Assembly (NCBI GenBank): GCA_023705945.1
Contig: BPTM01000115.1
Location: forward strand, 1-38,363
Direction of reading: 5' to 3'
From: Candidatus Heimdallarchaeota archaeon
GTDB lineage: Archaea; Asgardarchaeota; Heimdallarchaeia; Heimdallarchaeales; Heimdallarchaeaceae
DNA length: 38,363 nucleotides
Positions 27,319 through 36,369 of the stretch are shown here, in pieces (position 1 is the stretch's first letter; every line of letters starts with the position of its first letter). The notes under the pieces were generated by a model. That model worked only from the letters and a program-made list of their open reading frames with translations. It was not told the DNA's origin and did not search any database. The position numbers and the translations under genes were made by a program.

Positions 27319-28962
27319 CTAGTTACCCTTATTACTATCTTCAGGTCCCCACATCTTGCTTAAATTTTTAGATTTCCTTATGTAGAAGAAGAGGTAGACA
27401 ACTGCTAGGGTGCCAAAAATACCTGCAAGAATATAGAAAGCAAAGGGAGATGGAGGCTTTACATTTCGAACGTTTAACCTAATTTCACTTATATCAGATA
27501 TCCAATCCTTCCCATCATATACAGCGACTTTCAGATAGTATGAACCTGGATATACAGAAGTTACATTCCAGAAGAAGGATGTTTGATCTATAAGATTTGT
27601 CCCCAAAACATCCCAGTTCCAACCATTATCTGATACTAAAACAGTGCAATTTAGCTCGTCTCCGTCCAAGTCGGCCATTGTCCAAGTTATGGTATAATTA
27701 TCAAATACCTGATTAACTGTTGAAGGATTATTTACCATTATGCTAGGGAGGTTATTGGAATAAGTTAATCTTGGCTCTTCAGCTAAATAGACCATTGCTG
27801 GATAAACATATTCACAATTGGATAGAATCTGACTTCCAGGAGGATTGAAATTATCAAAGTATGATCCTGTCCAAATATCTATATAAGTTTCTAAGGTAAA
27901 ACAGATAATATCATGAGCTGCATAACAGTAGTCCTCCCAGGCACCATTTGCGTTATATCCTGCTGATTCATTCCATAGTGGCCAATGGAGTATGTCTTGC
28001 AAGTCAACTAATAATGCATTAAATTCATCTTCATCTGCCAAAGGCAAGGTGCCATTGTGAGCCCAAGGTGTTAGTATTGCTTTTACTCCACTATGAAGAC
28101 TTATAGCAAAATTGAAAGCATGTTCCCGCATGAAATCTCTCATAATTTGAGTTTCTTTCTCACTAAAAGGATAAGCTCCACGATAAGTTTCATCCTTTTT
28201 TACAGTTGAAGACCATGTACCTTCCCAGTTAGTGCCATAATTTCGATTAAGGTCAACTCCTCCAGGTAGATCTTCAGCTGTTGATCCATCACCATCTAAA
28301 TCTAATTCTCGGATTTCAGAAGTATTTGCAACAGAATTCCAGTAATATGTACGTTCTAGCTCATCGTCGAGTAAACCATCCCCATCATCGTCAATGGGAT
28401 GTAGATTTTTGCGTTGTTCAGGGAACCAATGAAGAATCGAAATGCTATCCGGGTTCAACATGGGAATAATATATAATTCCCTGCTTGATAATAGATCTTC
28501 ATAAAGACCAAAAATTGAGTCATATACAATTTTATCTATGAAATATAGTGCGTTTTCAACAGAGATTATTTCTCTTGCATGATGTTCAGCTACAATATAG
28601 TATTCTGTTTTGGAGCTTGTTACTGTTTCATTCGTTAGTTTTACACACCAAACATCATTATTATGCCAAGTTTTTCCTATTGAAAATACGTCAACTATTT
28701 CAGGAAAAGTACTATTTAGTAGTACAAGCTTTTCTGTCAATTCCGTGTAATTGTGATAGGGACCCAAATTTTCTCCCCAATAAACTACATCTTCTCCACT
28801 AATTGGTCCGGGAGCATTTGAAAGCTCTTCCCAAAACCATCTATAGGGTTCAAGTGTCTCTTGGTTTTTAATATTAAATATCGCTGAAGAATTTACAACA
28901 ACATTGAGAAATTGAAAGTTGACAAATAAAACAATGAGTAATAAAGCTTGAGTCTTTCTCAT
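27319..28962 (-). CDS. Secreted M14-family zinc carboxypeptidase with C-terminal TM anchor
   Basis: 'AEHHAREIISVENALYFI', 'GVDLNRNYGTNWEG', 'FAISLHSGVKAIL', 'CFTLETY'; C-terminal TM 'FAFYILAGIFGTLAVVYLFFYIRKSK'. Confidence 0.93.
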   Translation of the reverse strand: MRKTQALLLIVLFVNFQFLNVVVNSSAIFNIKNQETLEPYRWFWEELSNAPGPISGEDVVYWGENLGPYHNYTELTEKLVLLNSTFPEIVDVFSIGKTWHNNDVWCVKLTNETVTSSKTEYYIVAEHHAREIISVENALYFIDKIVYDSIFGLYEDLLSSRELYIIPMLNPDSISILHWFPEQRKNLHPIDDDGDGLLDDELERTYYWNSVANTSEIRELDLDGDGSTAEDLPGGVDLNRNYGTNWEGTWSSTVKKDETYRGAYPFSEKETQIMRDFMREHAFNFAISLHSGVKAILTPWAHNGTLPLADEDEFNALLVDLQDILHWPLWNESAGYNANGAWEDYCYAAHDIICFTLETYIDIWTGSYFDNFNPPGSQILSNCEYVYPAMVYLAEEPRLTYSNNLPSIMVNNPSTVNQVFDNYTITWTMADLDGDELNCTVLVSDNGWNWDVLGTNLIDQTSFFWNVTSVYPGSYYLKVAVYDGKDWISDISEIRLNVRNVKPPSPFAFYILAGIFGTLAVVYLFFYIRKSKNLSKMWGPEDSNKGN

Positions 28963-29120
28963 TGAAATAATTGAACATTTAACATTAATAAATATCTTTC
29001 TTTCAATTAGCTTATTGAAATTTTACATGAATGCTACTTTAGAGATATATGTTTTTAGACGTAAGAAAAGGCTTAAATAACGGTTGTGCAGAGATGTTCC
29101 ATAAGCGAAAAATGCAGTGA

Positions 29121-29366
29121 ATGTTTATGACAGATTATAACATAGCTATTGAAATTGATGCTAGGGGAAGTTTTTGCCCTGGACCAATGATGGAATTAAT
29201 TAAAGCTATTCGTCAAGCTGAAGTTGGAGAATTTCTCTCACTTCTAAGCGAAGATGAGGGGACAAGAAATGATGTTCCAGCTTGGATCAACAAAGCGAAA
29301 CATGAACTTGTTGAGCTTATTAATGAAGATGGATACGATCGTTACATCGTCAAGAAGCTACACTAG
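29121..29366 (+). CDS. TusA-family sulfur carrier
   Basis: 'IEIDARGSFCPGPMMELIKAIRQAEVGEFLSLLSEDEGTRNDVPAWINK'; CPxP motif. Confidence 0.92.
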   Translation: MFMTDYNIAIEIDARGSFCPGPMMELIKAIRQAEVGEFLSLLSEDEGTRNDVPAWINKAKHELVELINEDGYDRYIVKKLH

Positions 29367-29377
29367 AGGGAATATTT

Positions 29378-30520
29378 ATGCAACGAATTGTTATAGTTGG
29401 TGGGGGTTTTAGTGGAATAAATGTTGCTAACAAAATTTCCAAGAAAACCAAACGAAAAAATGTTAGTATTGTTCTCATTGAACCAAGGGAAGACAATGTA
29501 TATGAACCATTTTATCTATATTGGAGTTTCAGAAAGGATCCTTTGAAAAAATTTCACATCCCAATCAGAAAAGTCTTGAGAAAAAGAGTTCAACACATTC
29601 CTGCTTTAGCGACTAAAATTGATACAAAAAATAAGTCTGTAGATTTATCAAACGGTGAAACAATACGTTATGATTATTTAGTTTTAGCTACTGGAGCTCG
29701 TATGGCTGAAGAGAAGGTTGGTGCTTATGAAAAGGACAATGTTCATCATTTCTACCTTACGAAAGCAACAACAGAACTTCGAGAAGCTTTGAAAAACTTT
29801 AATGGAGGAACAATTGTAATTTCTCCATCTACGGTGCCATATAAATGCCCACCAGCACCAATGGAATTCGCGTTTATGGTTGATAGATATCTACGAAAAC
29901 GAAAAATTAGAGATAAATCTACAATCAAGTTCCTCTACCCTCTTTTGAGACCTTACCCAGAACGTAGAGTTGCAGCAAAAATACAAGAACTCTACGATAA
30001 GAGAGGAATAGAATTTGTAGAATTCTTCAATTTTGAAAGAGTTGATAAGGAAAATAATAAAATTGTATCTCTTGAAGGAGATGAAATAGAATACGATTTA
30101 CTTGTTCTAATTCCCCCTCATGAAGGTCACAAAGTAATTATAGAAGCAGAATTAGGAGATAGAGAAGGTTTTGTTCCTACAGATAGATTTACTCTAAAAG
30201 TCAAAGATCATGACCACATATACGCTATTGGTGACTGTACAAACTTACCTGTTTCAAAATCAGGGGCAGTATCTCACTTCTCATCACCAATAGTTGCAAA
30301 AAACATTCTTCTTGAGATAGAGGGCAAAGAACCTACAAAGAAATACAATGGTTTTACCATTTGCTTTGTTGTTACATCTCCAAGACGTTCTCTGTTACTC
30401 TTCTTTAGTTATGCATACCCACCAAAGAAGTTTGGTTTACACAATCTCTTTATTTATGGTTTAGTAAAAAAAGCATTCAAAATTGCTTACTTCAAAGCTA
30501 TACTTAAGGGATATTTATAA
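29378..30520 (+). CDS. FAD-dependent oxidoreductase, sulfide:quinone oxidoreductase-like
   Basis: 'IVIVGGGFSGINVANKISKK', 'LVLATGARMAEEKVG', 'KCPPAPMEFAFMVDRYL', 'IYAIGDCTNLPVSKSGAVSHF'. Confidence 0.88.
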   Translation: MQRIVIVGGGFSGINVANKISKKTKRKNVSIVLIEPREDNVYEPFYLYWSFRKDPLKKFHIPIRKVLRKRVQHIPALATKIDTKNKSVDLSNGETIRYDYLVLATGARMAEEKVGAYEKDNVHHFYLTKATTELREALKNFNGGTIVISPSTVPYKCPPAPMEFAFMVDRYLRKRKIRDKSTIKFLYPLLRPYPERRVAAKIQELYDKRGIEFVEFFNFERVDKENNKIVSLEGDEIEYDLLVLIPPHEGHKVIIEAELGDREGFVPTDRFTLKVKDHDHIYAIGDCTNLPVSKSGAVSHFSSPIVAKNILLEIEGKEPTKKYNGFTICFVVTSPRRSLLLFFSYAYPPKKFGLHNLFIYGLVKKAFKIAYFKAILKGYL

Positions 30521-30521
30521 G

Positions 30522-30770
30522 ATGAAAATTATGTCAGACATAAAAATATCAACAACACTTGATGCACGAAACATGAGTTGTCCACTTCCTATTCTAAAAA
30601 CTAAGAAAGCTATTATGGGAATAGAAATTGGTGAATACTTGGAAATCCTAGCCACTGATCCAGGATCAGAAGCTGATTTTCAAGCATGGACAAGATCTAC
30701 AGGAAATGACTTAGTTGAACATTCTGTAGATGGTAGCGTTTATCGCTATGTGATTAAAAGAAATAAATGA
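30522..30770 (+). CDS. TusA-family sulfur carrier
   Basis: 'STTLDARNMSCPLPILKTKKAIMGIEIGEYLEILATDPGSEADFQAW'; likely start ATG 30522, in frame with the track ORF from 30483. Confidence 0.92.
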   Translation: MKIMSDIKISTTLDARNMSCPLPILKTKKAIMGIEIGEYLEILATDPGSEADFQAWTRSTGNDLVEHSVDGSVYRYVIKRNK

Positions 30771-30779
30771 GGAATTTAA

Positions 30780-31253
30780 ATGGCAGAAAAAAAGAAAAGA
30801 TTAATGCTCATTGCTTCTAAAGGAGACATACCAGGGGCTTATACACCTTTAATATTAGGGTCCACAGCAGCAGCAATGGATTATGAAGTAAGTATTTTCT
30901 TCACATTCTTTGGACTAAATATGCTGAAGAAGAATAACTTGAAAAAAATAAAAATCACTCCAGCTGGAGAAACTGCAATGCCTATGCCCATCCCACAAAT
31001 TGTTGGTATGTTACCAGGAATGACAGGAATGGCTACAATGATGATGAAGAGCTGGATGAAGAAAGCAAATGTCGCAACTTTACAGGAACTAATGGATCTC
31101 TCAATAGAAGCTGGAGTTAATCTAATAGCATGTCAAATGACTATGGATGTTATGGGCTTTAAGAGAGAAGATCTTATCGATGAGTGCGTTGTCGGTGGAG
31201 CTGCAACAATGTTAGAATTTGCTGCTGAAGCGGATATAACGCTCTATATTTAG
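30780..31253 (+). CDS. DsrE/DsrF-like (DsrE2-type) protein
   Basis: 'LMLIASKGDIPGAYTPLILGSTAAAMDYEVSIFFTFFGLNML', 'GVNLIACQMTMDVMGFKREDLID' with candidate active Cys. Confidence 0.9.
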   Translation: MAEKKKRLMLIASKGDIPGAYTPLILGSTAAAMDYEVSIFFTFFGLNMLKKNNLKKIKITPAGETAMPMPIPQIVGMLPGMTGMATMMMKSWMKKANVATLQELMDLSIEAGVNLIACQMTMDVMGFKREDLIDECVVGGAATMLEFAAEADITLYI

Positions 31254-31631
31254 GTGAAACAAATGGGACAAAAAATTCTTATCATGGTAACTTTCGGTGA
31301 AAACTACCCTGATAGACTAGAGCCACCTCTACACTTAGCAGGTTTAGGTGCTGCTCTTGACACTGAAGTAAGTATGGTTTATACTATGTCTGGTGGATTG
31401 CTTTTGAAAAAAGGTAATGCTGAACGTATTGTTCCCATGGCTGGTAAGAAAACATATTTAGAATCAGTTCAAGAAGTAAAAGAATATGGAGTAAAGATAT
31501 ACGTTTGCAGTCCTACACTCGAAAGATATGGTTTGACCAGAGAAGACTTCATCGATGAAGTTGACGATATAGTTGGTGGAATGTGGGCTGTAACTGAAGC
31601 GTTAGACTCAGATTTAACGCTTACTTTCTGA
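31254..31631 (+). CDS. DsrE-like protein (GTG start)
   Basis: 'ILIMVTFGENYPDRLEPPLHLAGLGAALDTEVSMVYTMSGGLLL', 'YGVKIYVCSPTLERYGLTREDFID'; immediately follows the previous TAG. Confidence 0.85.
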   Translation: MKQMGQKILIMVTFGENYPDRLEPPLHLAGLGAALDTEVSMVYTMSGGLLLKKGNAERIVPMAGKKTYLESVQEVKEYGVKIYVCSPTLERYGLTREDFIDEVDDIVGGMWAVTEALDSDLTLTF

Positions 31632-31632
31632 G

Positions 31633-32049
31633 GTGAATAAGATGTCTTTTTCCCTTTCTTCTTTTGATTCAGACGACATAACCTGTTTTGATATAATCAA
31701 AGCTTTTCATGCACTAACTGATAATGAGCTTGAGGTGCTCTCATGTGTTCATCAAAGTCAACCAGTGGACATTAAAGGAATAACAAATGTGATTCCAAAA
31801 GATAGAGCAACTATCTCGAGATCAATTAAAAAATTACTTGCGATTGGTTTTGTAAGGAGTGATAAAATAACCCTTGAACGAGGGGGTTACAAATTCGCGT
31901 ACTCCAGTTTATCTATGATGGAAATCAGAGAAAAACTCAAACAAAGCATAGAACAGATTAGTAAACGAATGATAGAAGCTGTTTCAAACTTAACAGAAGC
32001 GAAATGTGCAGCAATGTACAAAAATGTACTTTTAAAATACAATACTTAG
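31633..32049 (+). CDS. HTH transcriptional regulator (MarR/TrmB-like)
   Basis: 'LTDNELEVLSCVHQSQPVDIKGITNVIPKDRATISRSIKKLLAIGFVRSDKI' wHTH followed by helical tail. Confidence 0.82.
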   Translation: MNKMSFSLSSFDSDDITCFDIIKAFHALTDNELEVLSCVHQSQPVDIKGITNVIPKDRATISRSIKKLLAIGFVRSDKITLERGGYKFAYSSLSMMEIREKLKQSIEQISKRMIEAVSNLTEAKCAAMYKNVLLKYNT

Positions 32050-32274
32050 AGAGGACCTAAATATTCTTCTGCTTCAGGTATGTTTTCGAGTCCATCAACA
32101 AAACCAGAGTAGAAAAACTGTCCTTTAACTAAAAACAAAACGCAATCCAACCATTATTGAAGTTTGGTTTATGCGGATGATTCAGTCAAGTATATTCATA
32201 GTCATAGATTTTAGATACTACTTAGTTAAGTATTTTTCAGCACATATTTTGCATATTAAATGAAATCAAAACGA

Positions 32275-33174
32275 TTAATAAAAATGAGAAAGTGATTCTA
32301 CCAAACGTGCATGAAATTTATTCCTAAGCGAGAAAGGCATGTCAAGCTGATAACGTTTAGTAAAACCCTTTTGTAATTCTTTATGATCATTATGATGCAT
32401 TCCAATAACCCATTTTGCATGTTCTTCTAGAATTCTTTCATAGTTCTCTTCGATAATCAGCTCTATGTAATCATCAAGATAGTCCTTTTCTTCTTTAGCT
32501 ATTTTCTCAATCCTTGGTTTTCTATTTTTGATTATTATTTTGTCATCAATTTTTTCATTTTTGTCAAAAAGATAGATGATATTATGTATTAAATGTTGGT
32601 TGCAGCTTTTGTCTGAATATGTTATTAAAGAAAAGTTATATGATGCTTCAAATGGGATTGCTTTATCTAATAGACTTGCTAATTCTATTAGTCCTCGCGG
32701 TTCTAGATTGGGTTGTAATATGACTTTTGGATCAGTCATAGCTGCAACTATTAGCTCTCGAATATCCTTCAAGTTTAATACTTCAAGAATACTATTTCTT
32801 GATTTTCTGAAATAGCTACTATCTAGAAATTGTGGCTCGTCAAATGTCTCATCAAAATGATTTGTATCAATTAAAGGCGATGAATAAAATAATAGGGAAT
32901 TGAGATTATATTCTTCTGAAGGGATAACTAATGCATGGGAGTGAGCCTTTGGTCTTCCGAATGGATCATTACCATCACTTCTTACTAGTTTGATAATGAT
33001 ATCTCCTGTCTTATGAGTATATTTAGAAACATATTTCACATGAGGTAGGTGTTTTGTGGATAACTCGGGCATAAAAACAATTGAATCTTCAGTAAGCTTA
33101 CTTGGTATATCTGACATGTGAATCTGATAACCGATTTTATCATCCCGTTGAGTTATAACTTGAAACATCCGCAT
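32275..33174 (-). CDS. Protein resembling GTPase-associated GAP1-N domains
   Basis: 'FQVITQRDDKIGYQIHMSDIPSKLTED...YVSKYTHKTGDIIIKLVRSDGNDPFGRPKAHSHALVIP'; resembles the Q..G.....S..L / GR..H.H pattern of that family. Confidence 0.4.
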   Translation of the reverse strand: MRMFQVITQRDDKIGYQIHMSDIPSKLTEDSIVFMPELSTKHLPHVKYVSKYTHKTGDIIIKLVRSDGNDPFGRPKAHSHALVIPSEEYNLNSLLFYSSPLIDTNHFDETFDEPQFLDSSYFRKSRNSILEVLNLKDIRELIVAAMTDPKVILQPNLEPRGLIELASLLDKAIPFEASYNFSLITYSDKSCNQHLIHNIIYLFDKNEKIDDKIIIKNRKPRIEKIAKEEKDYLDDYIELIIEENYERILEEHAKWVIGMHHNDHKELQKGFTKRYQLDMPFSLRNKFHARLVESLSHFY

Positions 33175-33274
33175 TATTAAATACGGTTTTGAAATTTAAA
33201 AGTCCTTTCTTAGTTTAAAATCTATATGGGGGAATACGCAATATTCATAAGTGACGTTCATCGATTGATAATAG

Positions 33275-34309
33275 ATGGCAGACGACATTCATCTCATAGA
33301 TATTATTGAGAGAACTAAAGAATTAATCGGTGAAGAAAGTCTCGAGGATGCAATTAGTTTTCTAGAAAGACAGTTGCCTGACTTCGAAAACACGCCGAGA
33401 TTTCTGAATTATCTGGGTCAACTTTATCTGAAAAAAGACGATCCAAATTCAGCACTAAACTATCTTAATCGCTCTTTGGAAATTAAAAGCGAAAATTCAG
33501 AAACCCTTGACAACATTGGTGATGCTTTTTATTATCTGAAGAACTGGGAACAAGCCATCATTTCATGGAAAAAAGCTTGTGAGTTGGATGAAAAGAGGTT
33601 TGAGATTTGGGAAAAGGTTGGAAACTTATATTATGACATTGGTGAGTATCCTAAAGCCATCCAAGCTTTCTTAAAATATCTAGATTATGATGAAAAACTA
33701 GAGATTTTCAGTATAGTTGCAACAATATATAGTAAAATGGGTAATGACATTGAGAGCTGGAATAATCTGATGAAAGCTGAGAAAATTGATCCTGACAACG
33801 AACAAGTACTTCAACAAATCGGTCAAACCTACTTGGAACTAGATAATTTTGACAGAGCTATTTACTATTTTAGGAAAGTTACTAAGGTCAATACAGAAAA
33901 TCTTTCTGGATGGTTTCAACTGGGATTTACCTATGAAATGAATCAAGAGTATGTACAATCCCTAGAAGCTTTCACGAAAGTTGTTGAAATAGATCCAGAT
34001 AATGTACTAGGGTATCACCATTTAGCTAGTATATACGCTTCAATTGCGAATATTGAAGAAGCTATGAAGAACTATGAAGAGTGCTTAACCATTGATCCTT
34101 CATTCGTTGAAGCTTCTATTTCTCTAGCATCTCTACGCTGGGCATCGAAGGAATATGATATGGCTTTGACTCTGTTAGAGGATGCTAAACGTTTCAATAG
34201 TCTAGATAGTAGAATTTTTCAGCTAATGGGAGATGTTCAAGAAGATATGGGTGATCTAGACAAAGCTGAGGAAAATTGGAAAAAGGCCTCTGAACTAGAA
34301 GAGGGATAA
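33275..34309 (+). CDS. Tetratricopeptide repeat protein
   Basis: Successive 34-aa repeats such as 'PNSALNYLNRSLEIKSENSETLDNIGDAFYYLKNWEQAIISWKKACELDEKRFEIWEKVGNLYYDIGEYPKAIQAF'. Confidence 0.95.
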   Translation: MADDIHLIDIIERTKELIGEESLEDAISFLERQLPDFENTPRFLNYLGQLYLKKDDPNSALNYLNRSLEIKSENSETLDNIGDAFYYLKNWEQAIISWKKACELDEKRFEIWEKVGNLYYDIGEYPKAIQAFLKYLDYDEKLEIFSIVATIYSKMGNDIESWNNLMKAEKIDPDNEQVLQQIGQTYLELDNFDRAIYYFRKVTKVNTENLSGWFQLGFTYEMNQEYVQSLEAFTKVVEIDPDNVLGYHHLASIYASIANIEEAMKNYEECLTIDPSFVEASISLASLRWASKEYDMALTLLEDAKRFNSLDSRIFQLMGDVQEDMGDLDKAEENWKKASELEEG

Positions 34310-34347
34310 TTATTCTCACTGAGTCTGTTATTAATTTCACACATGGT

Positions 34348-34710
34348 TTGAAAGGATCTTATCTTCTTTACATAAAAATCATAAAATCAGTTGAAATTAC
34401 AATAAGGGGAAAATCATCCCTACTAAATACAGGTTATTACATTTATATTGGTAGTGCTTTTGGTGCCGGTGGTTTGTCTTCTAGATTACATCGACACCTC
34501 AGAAAAATTAAGAAAAAACATTGGCATATTGATCAAATTACAACAAGCAAATTTTCAGAAATAATTGGAATAGGAGTGTTACTCAAACAGAGTGTAGAGT
34601 GTGAGTTATCCAAAATAATCGGTGACATAGGAAAAGTGGTTCCAATAACAGGATTTGGTAATAGTGATTGTGAGAATAAATGTATAAGCCATTTCTTCAG
34701 AGTCAGTTAA
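34348..34710 (+). CDS. DUF123/GIY-YIG-like nuclease domain protein (TTG start)
   Basis: 'GSYLLYIKI', 'NTGYYIYIGSAFGAGGLSSRLHRHLRKIKKKHWHIDQIT'. Confidence 0.88.
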   Translation: MKGSYLLYIKIIKSVEITIRGKSSLLNTGYYIYIGSAFGAGGLSSRLHRHLRKIKKKHWHIDQITTSKFSEIIGIGVLLKQSVECELSKIIGDIGKVVPITGFGNSDCENKCISHFFRVS

Positions 34711-35843
34711 AACAGTAAATGTCTGTTGCCTATATTCACATTTTTCAGGTATTTTGATGCAACTTTGTAGCATTTTTCAGCCAAATCTAAGGAAGTAAGA
34801 GGGAGGTCAGAAAACTCAAACTGTGGATAGAAACCAAGTAATGAATAAGGAATATTTTCATTAATTGAGGAAATGAAAGAAGCTATATTTTCTACTTCTA
34901 CTTCATCTACATAACCGGGAACTAGAAGAGTTGTTGCATTCAAGATTGGTAAATCTGGTCTTAGATCAAAGAACTTCCTTCCTACATATCCAAAATTTTC
35001 CAATACGACTTCATTCTTCACTCCTGTTAAGGCTTGATGAATGTTTGAATCCCATGCTTTTAAATCAAATTTAATATTTCCACCCGACTTCAAGGAAATT
35101 GCAGCAGCTTTTTTGACATATTGCCTATTCCCAAAACCATTCCATTCCCAACAGATTCTAGCTATTCTATTTTCAGTTTCAGCAATTTCAAGTATTTGTT
35201 CAGAAACGTTTATTGCATAGGGAAACTGAGGTTCTGGCGATCCACCAAAGAAACAGATGCAATTAATTCTGGGATTGTTTTGAAATTGCTGAACTAGTTG
35301 GGATGCTGATACTTTAGTACCATCAGTAATTCTCTTATGATTATGATTCTGGCAAAAAAGACAATCAAAAGAACATCCATAGAAGAATATAGATAGATTG
35401 TAAAAACCTAGTTCTTTAGTTTGGCTGGAAGCATATTCAGGATAGCCAGCCCCAGTACCAGCAGGACAAAACCAAGCTGCACAACAATTACAAGGAAGTG
35501 GATCAAGATAATAGTGAAGCAACCCAATTTCTTTTGTAGAATATGCAGAAATCTTAGCATCATTATTTCTAAATCTCAAACCACAATAACTTGTTTCATT
35601 CTCATCTAATCCACAATTATGATTGCATAAAGAACAACTTATTTTATCACTATCAGGAGCAGTTAAAGGAAGATTATAGTGGGATCTAGCCTTTTTATGT
35701 GCATTTATTATTAGCTCTGCAACTTTCGTAGACCCTTCCCTCAAACAATCTTTACAAACAGATAAAATACTGGCTACTAATTTCTCTTCATTGCAAATAA
35801 AACACTTCTTCACAGATTCTTCTTGAGATGGAATGAAAATCAT
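34707..35843 (-). CDS. Radical SAM protein, PflA/AmmeMemoRadiSam-like
   Basis: 'FYGCSFDCLFCQNHNHK' CxxxCxxC; N-terminal CxxC pairs 'CFICNEEK...CKDC' and 'CSLCNHNC...YCGLR'. Confidence 0.9.
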   Translation of the reverse strand: MIFIPSQEESVKKCFICNEEKLVASILSVCKDCLREGSTKVAELIINAHKKARSHYNLPLTAPDSDKISCSLCNHNCGLDENETSYCGLRFRNNDAKISAYSTKEIGLLHYYLDPLPCNCCAAWFCPAGTGAGYPEYASSQTKELGFYNLSIFFYGCSFDCLFCQNHNHKRITDGTKVSASQLVQQFQNNPRINCICFFGGSPEPQFPYAINVSEQILEIAETENRIARICWEWNGFGNRQYVKKAAAISLKSGGNIKFDLKAWDSNIHQALTGVKNEVVLENFGYVGRKFFDLRPDLPILNATTLLVPGYVDEVEVENIASFISSINENIPYSLLGFYPQFEFSDLPLTSLDLAEKCYKVASKYLKNVNIGNRHLLF

Positions 35844-35946
35844 TATTATAACATAAGTATTCTATCTTGTTAATGTTGTGCTTAACTTTTTTCTTATTTC
35901 TTGCTCTTCCTCTGAAATAAAGTTTATTTACTAAATAGTTTAATCA

Positions 35947-36369
35947 ATGAACATGGCACTTGAAGAACCAATTAGAACTATAGTTGTTATAGCTATCAAC
36001 TTTGTTCTTTTTTACATAGCTTCTGCAATATTATGTGGGATTATGTTTAGAAGAGATTCAAAACGATGGACTTGGTTGAATATCATTATGGCGGCTCTTA
36101 TATCAGTTGCATGGGTATTTGGTTGGGGCTATCTTGCAGGACTTGGATCAGCCACAGTTATTACATTTGGACTTATTATTTTCTTCCTATGTTGGATAGT
36201 ATGGGTAACCATAGGAGGAGTTGGTGATAAAAGCGCAGTTTATGCAACCCTAGGAACCTTAATCTTATGGTTCTTACTATGTTGGGTTTTCATGGTGATA
36301 ATGAATCTAACAAACGTTACAGAATTCAATGTTACAGATTTTCCAACTTTGCTAGACTGGCTTCCATAA
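35947..36369 (+). CDS. Small four-TM membrane protein
   Basis: 140 aa, about four hydrophobic helices. Confidence 0.75.
   Translation: MNMALEEPIRTIVVIAINFVLFYIASAILCGIMFRRDSKRWTWLNIIMAALISVAWVFGWGYLAGLGSATVITFGLIIFFLCWIVWVTIGGVGDKSAVYATLGTLILWFLLCWVFMVIMNLTNVTEFNVTDFPTLLDWLP

Noticed and set aside
28377-28400. DDDGDGLLDDE segment in the carboxypeptidase resembles TSP3 repeats
   Set aside because: Only an isolated Asp-rich loop within the M14 catalytic region, not a repeat array.
28281-28802. Two plus-strand ORFs opposite the M14 carboxypeptidase
   Set aside because: Antisense to a well-supported gene; no recognisable motifs.
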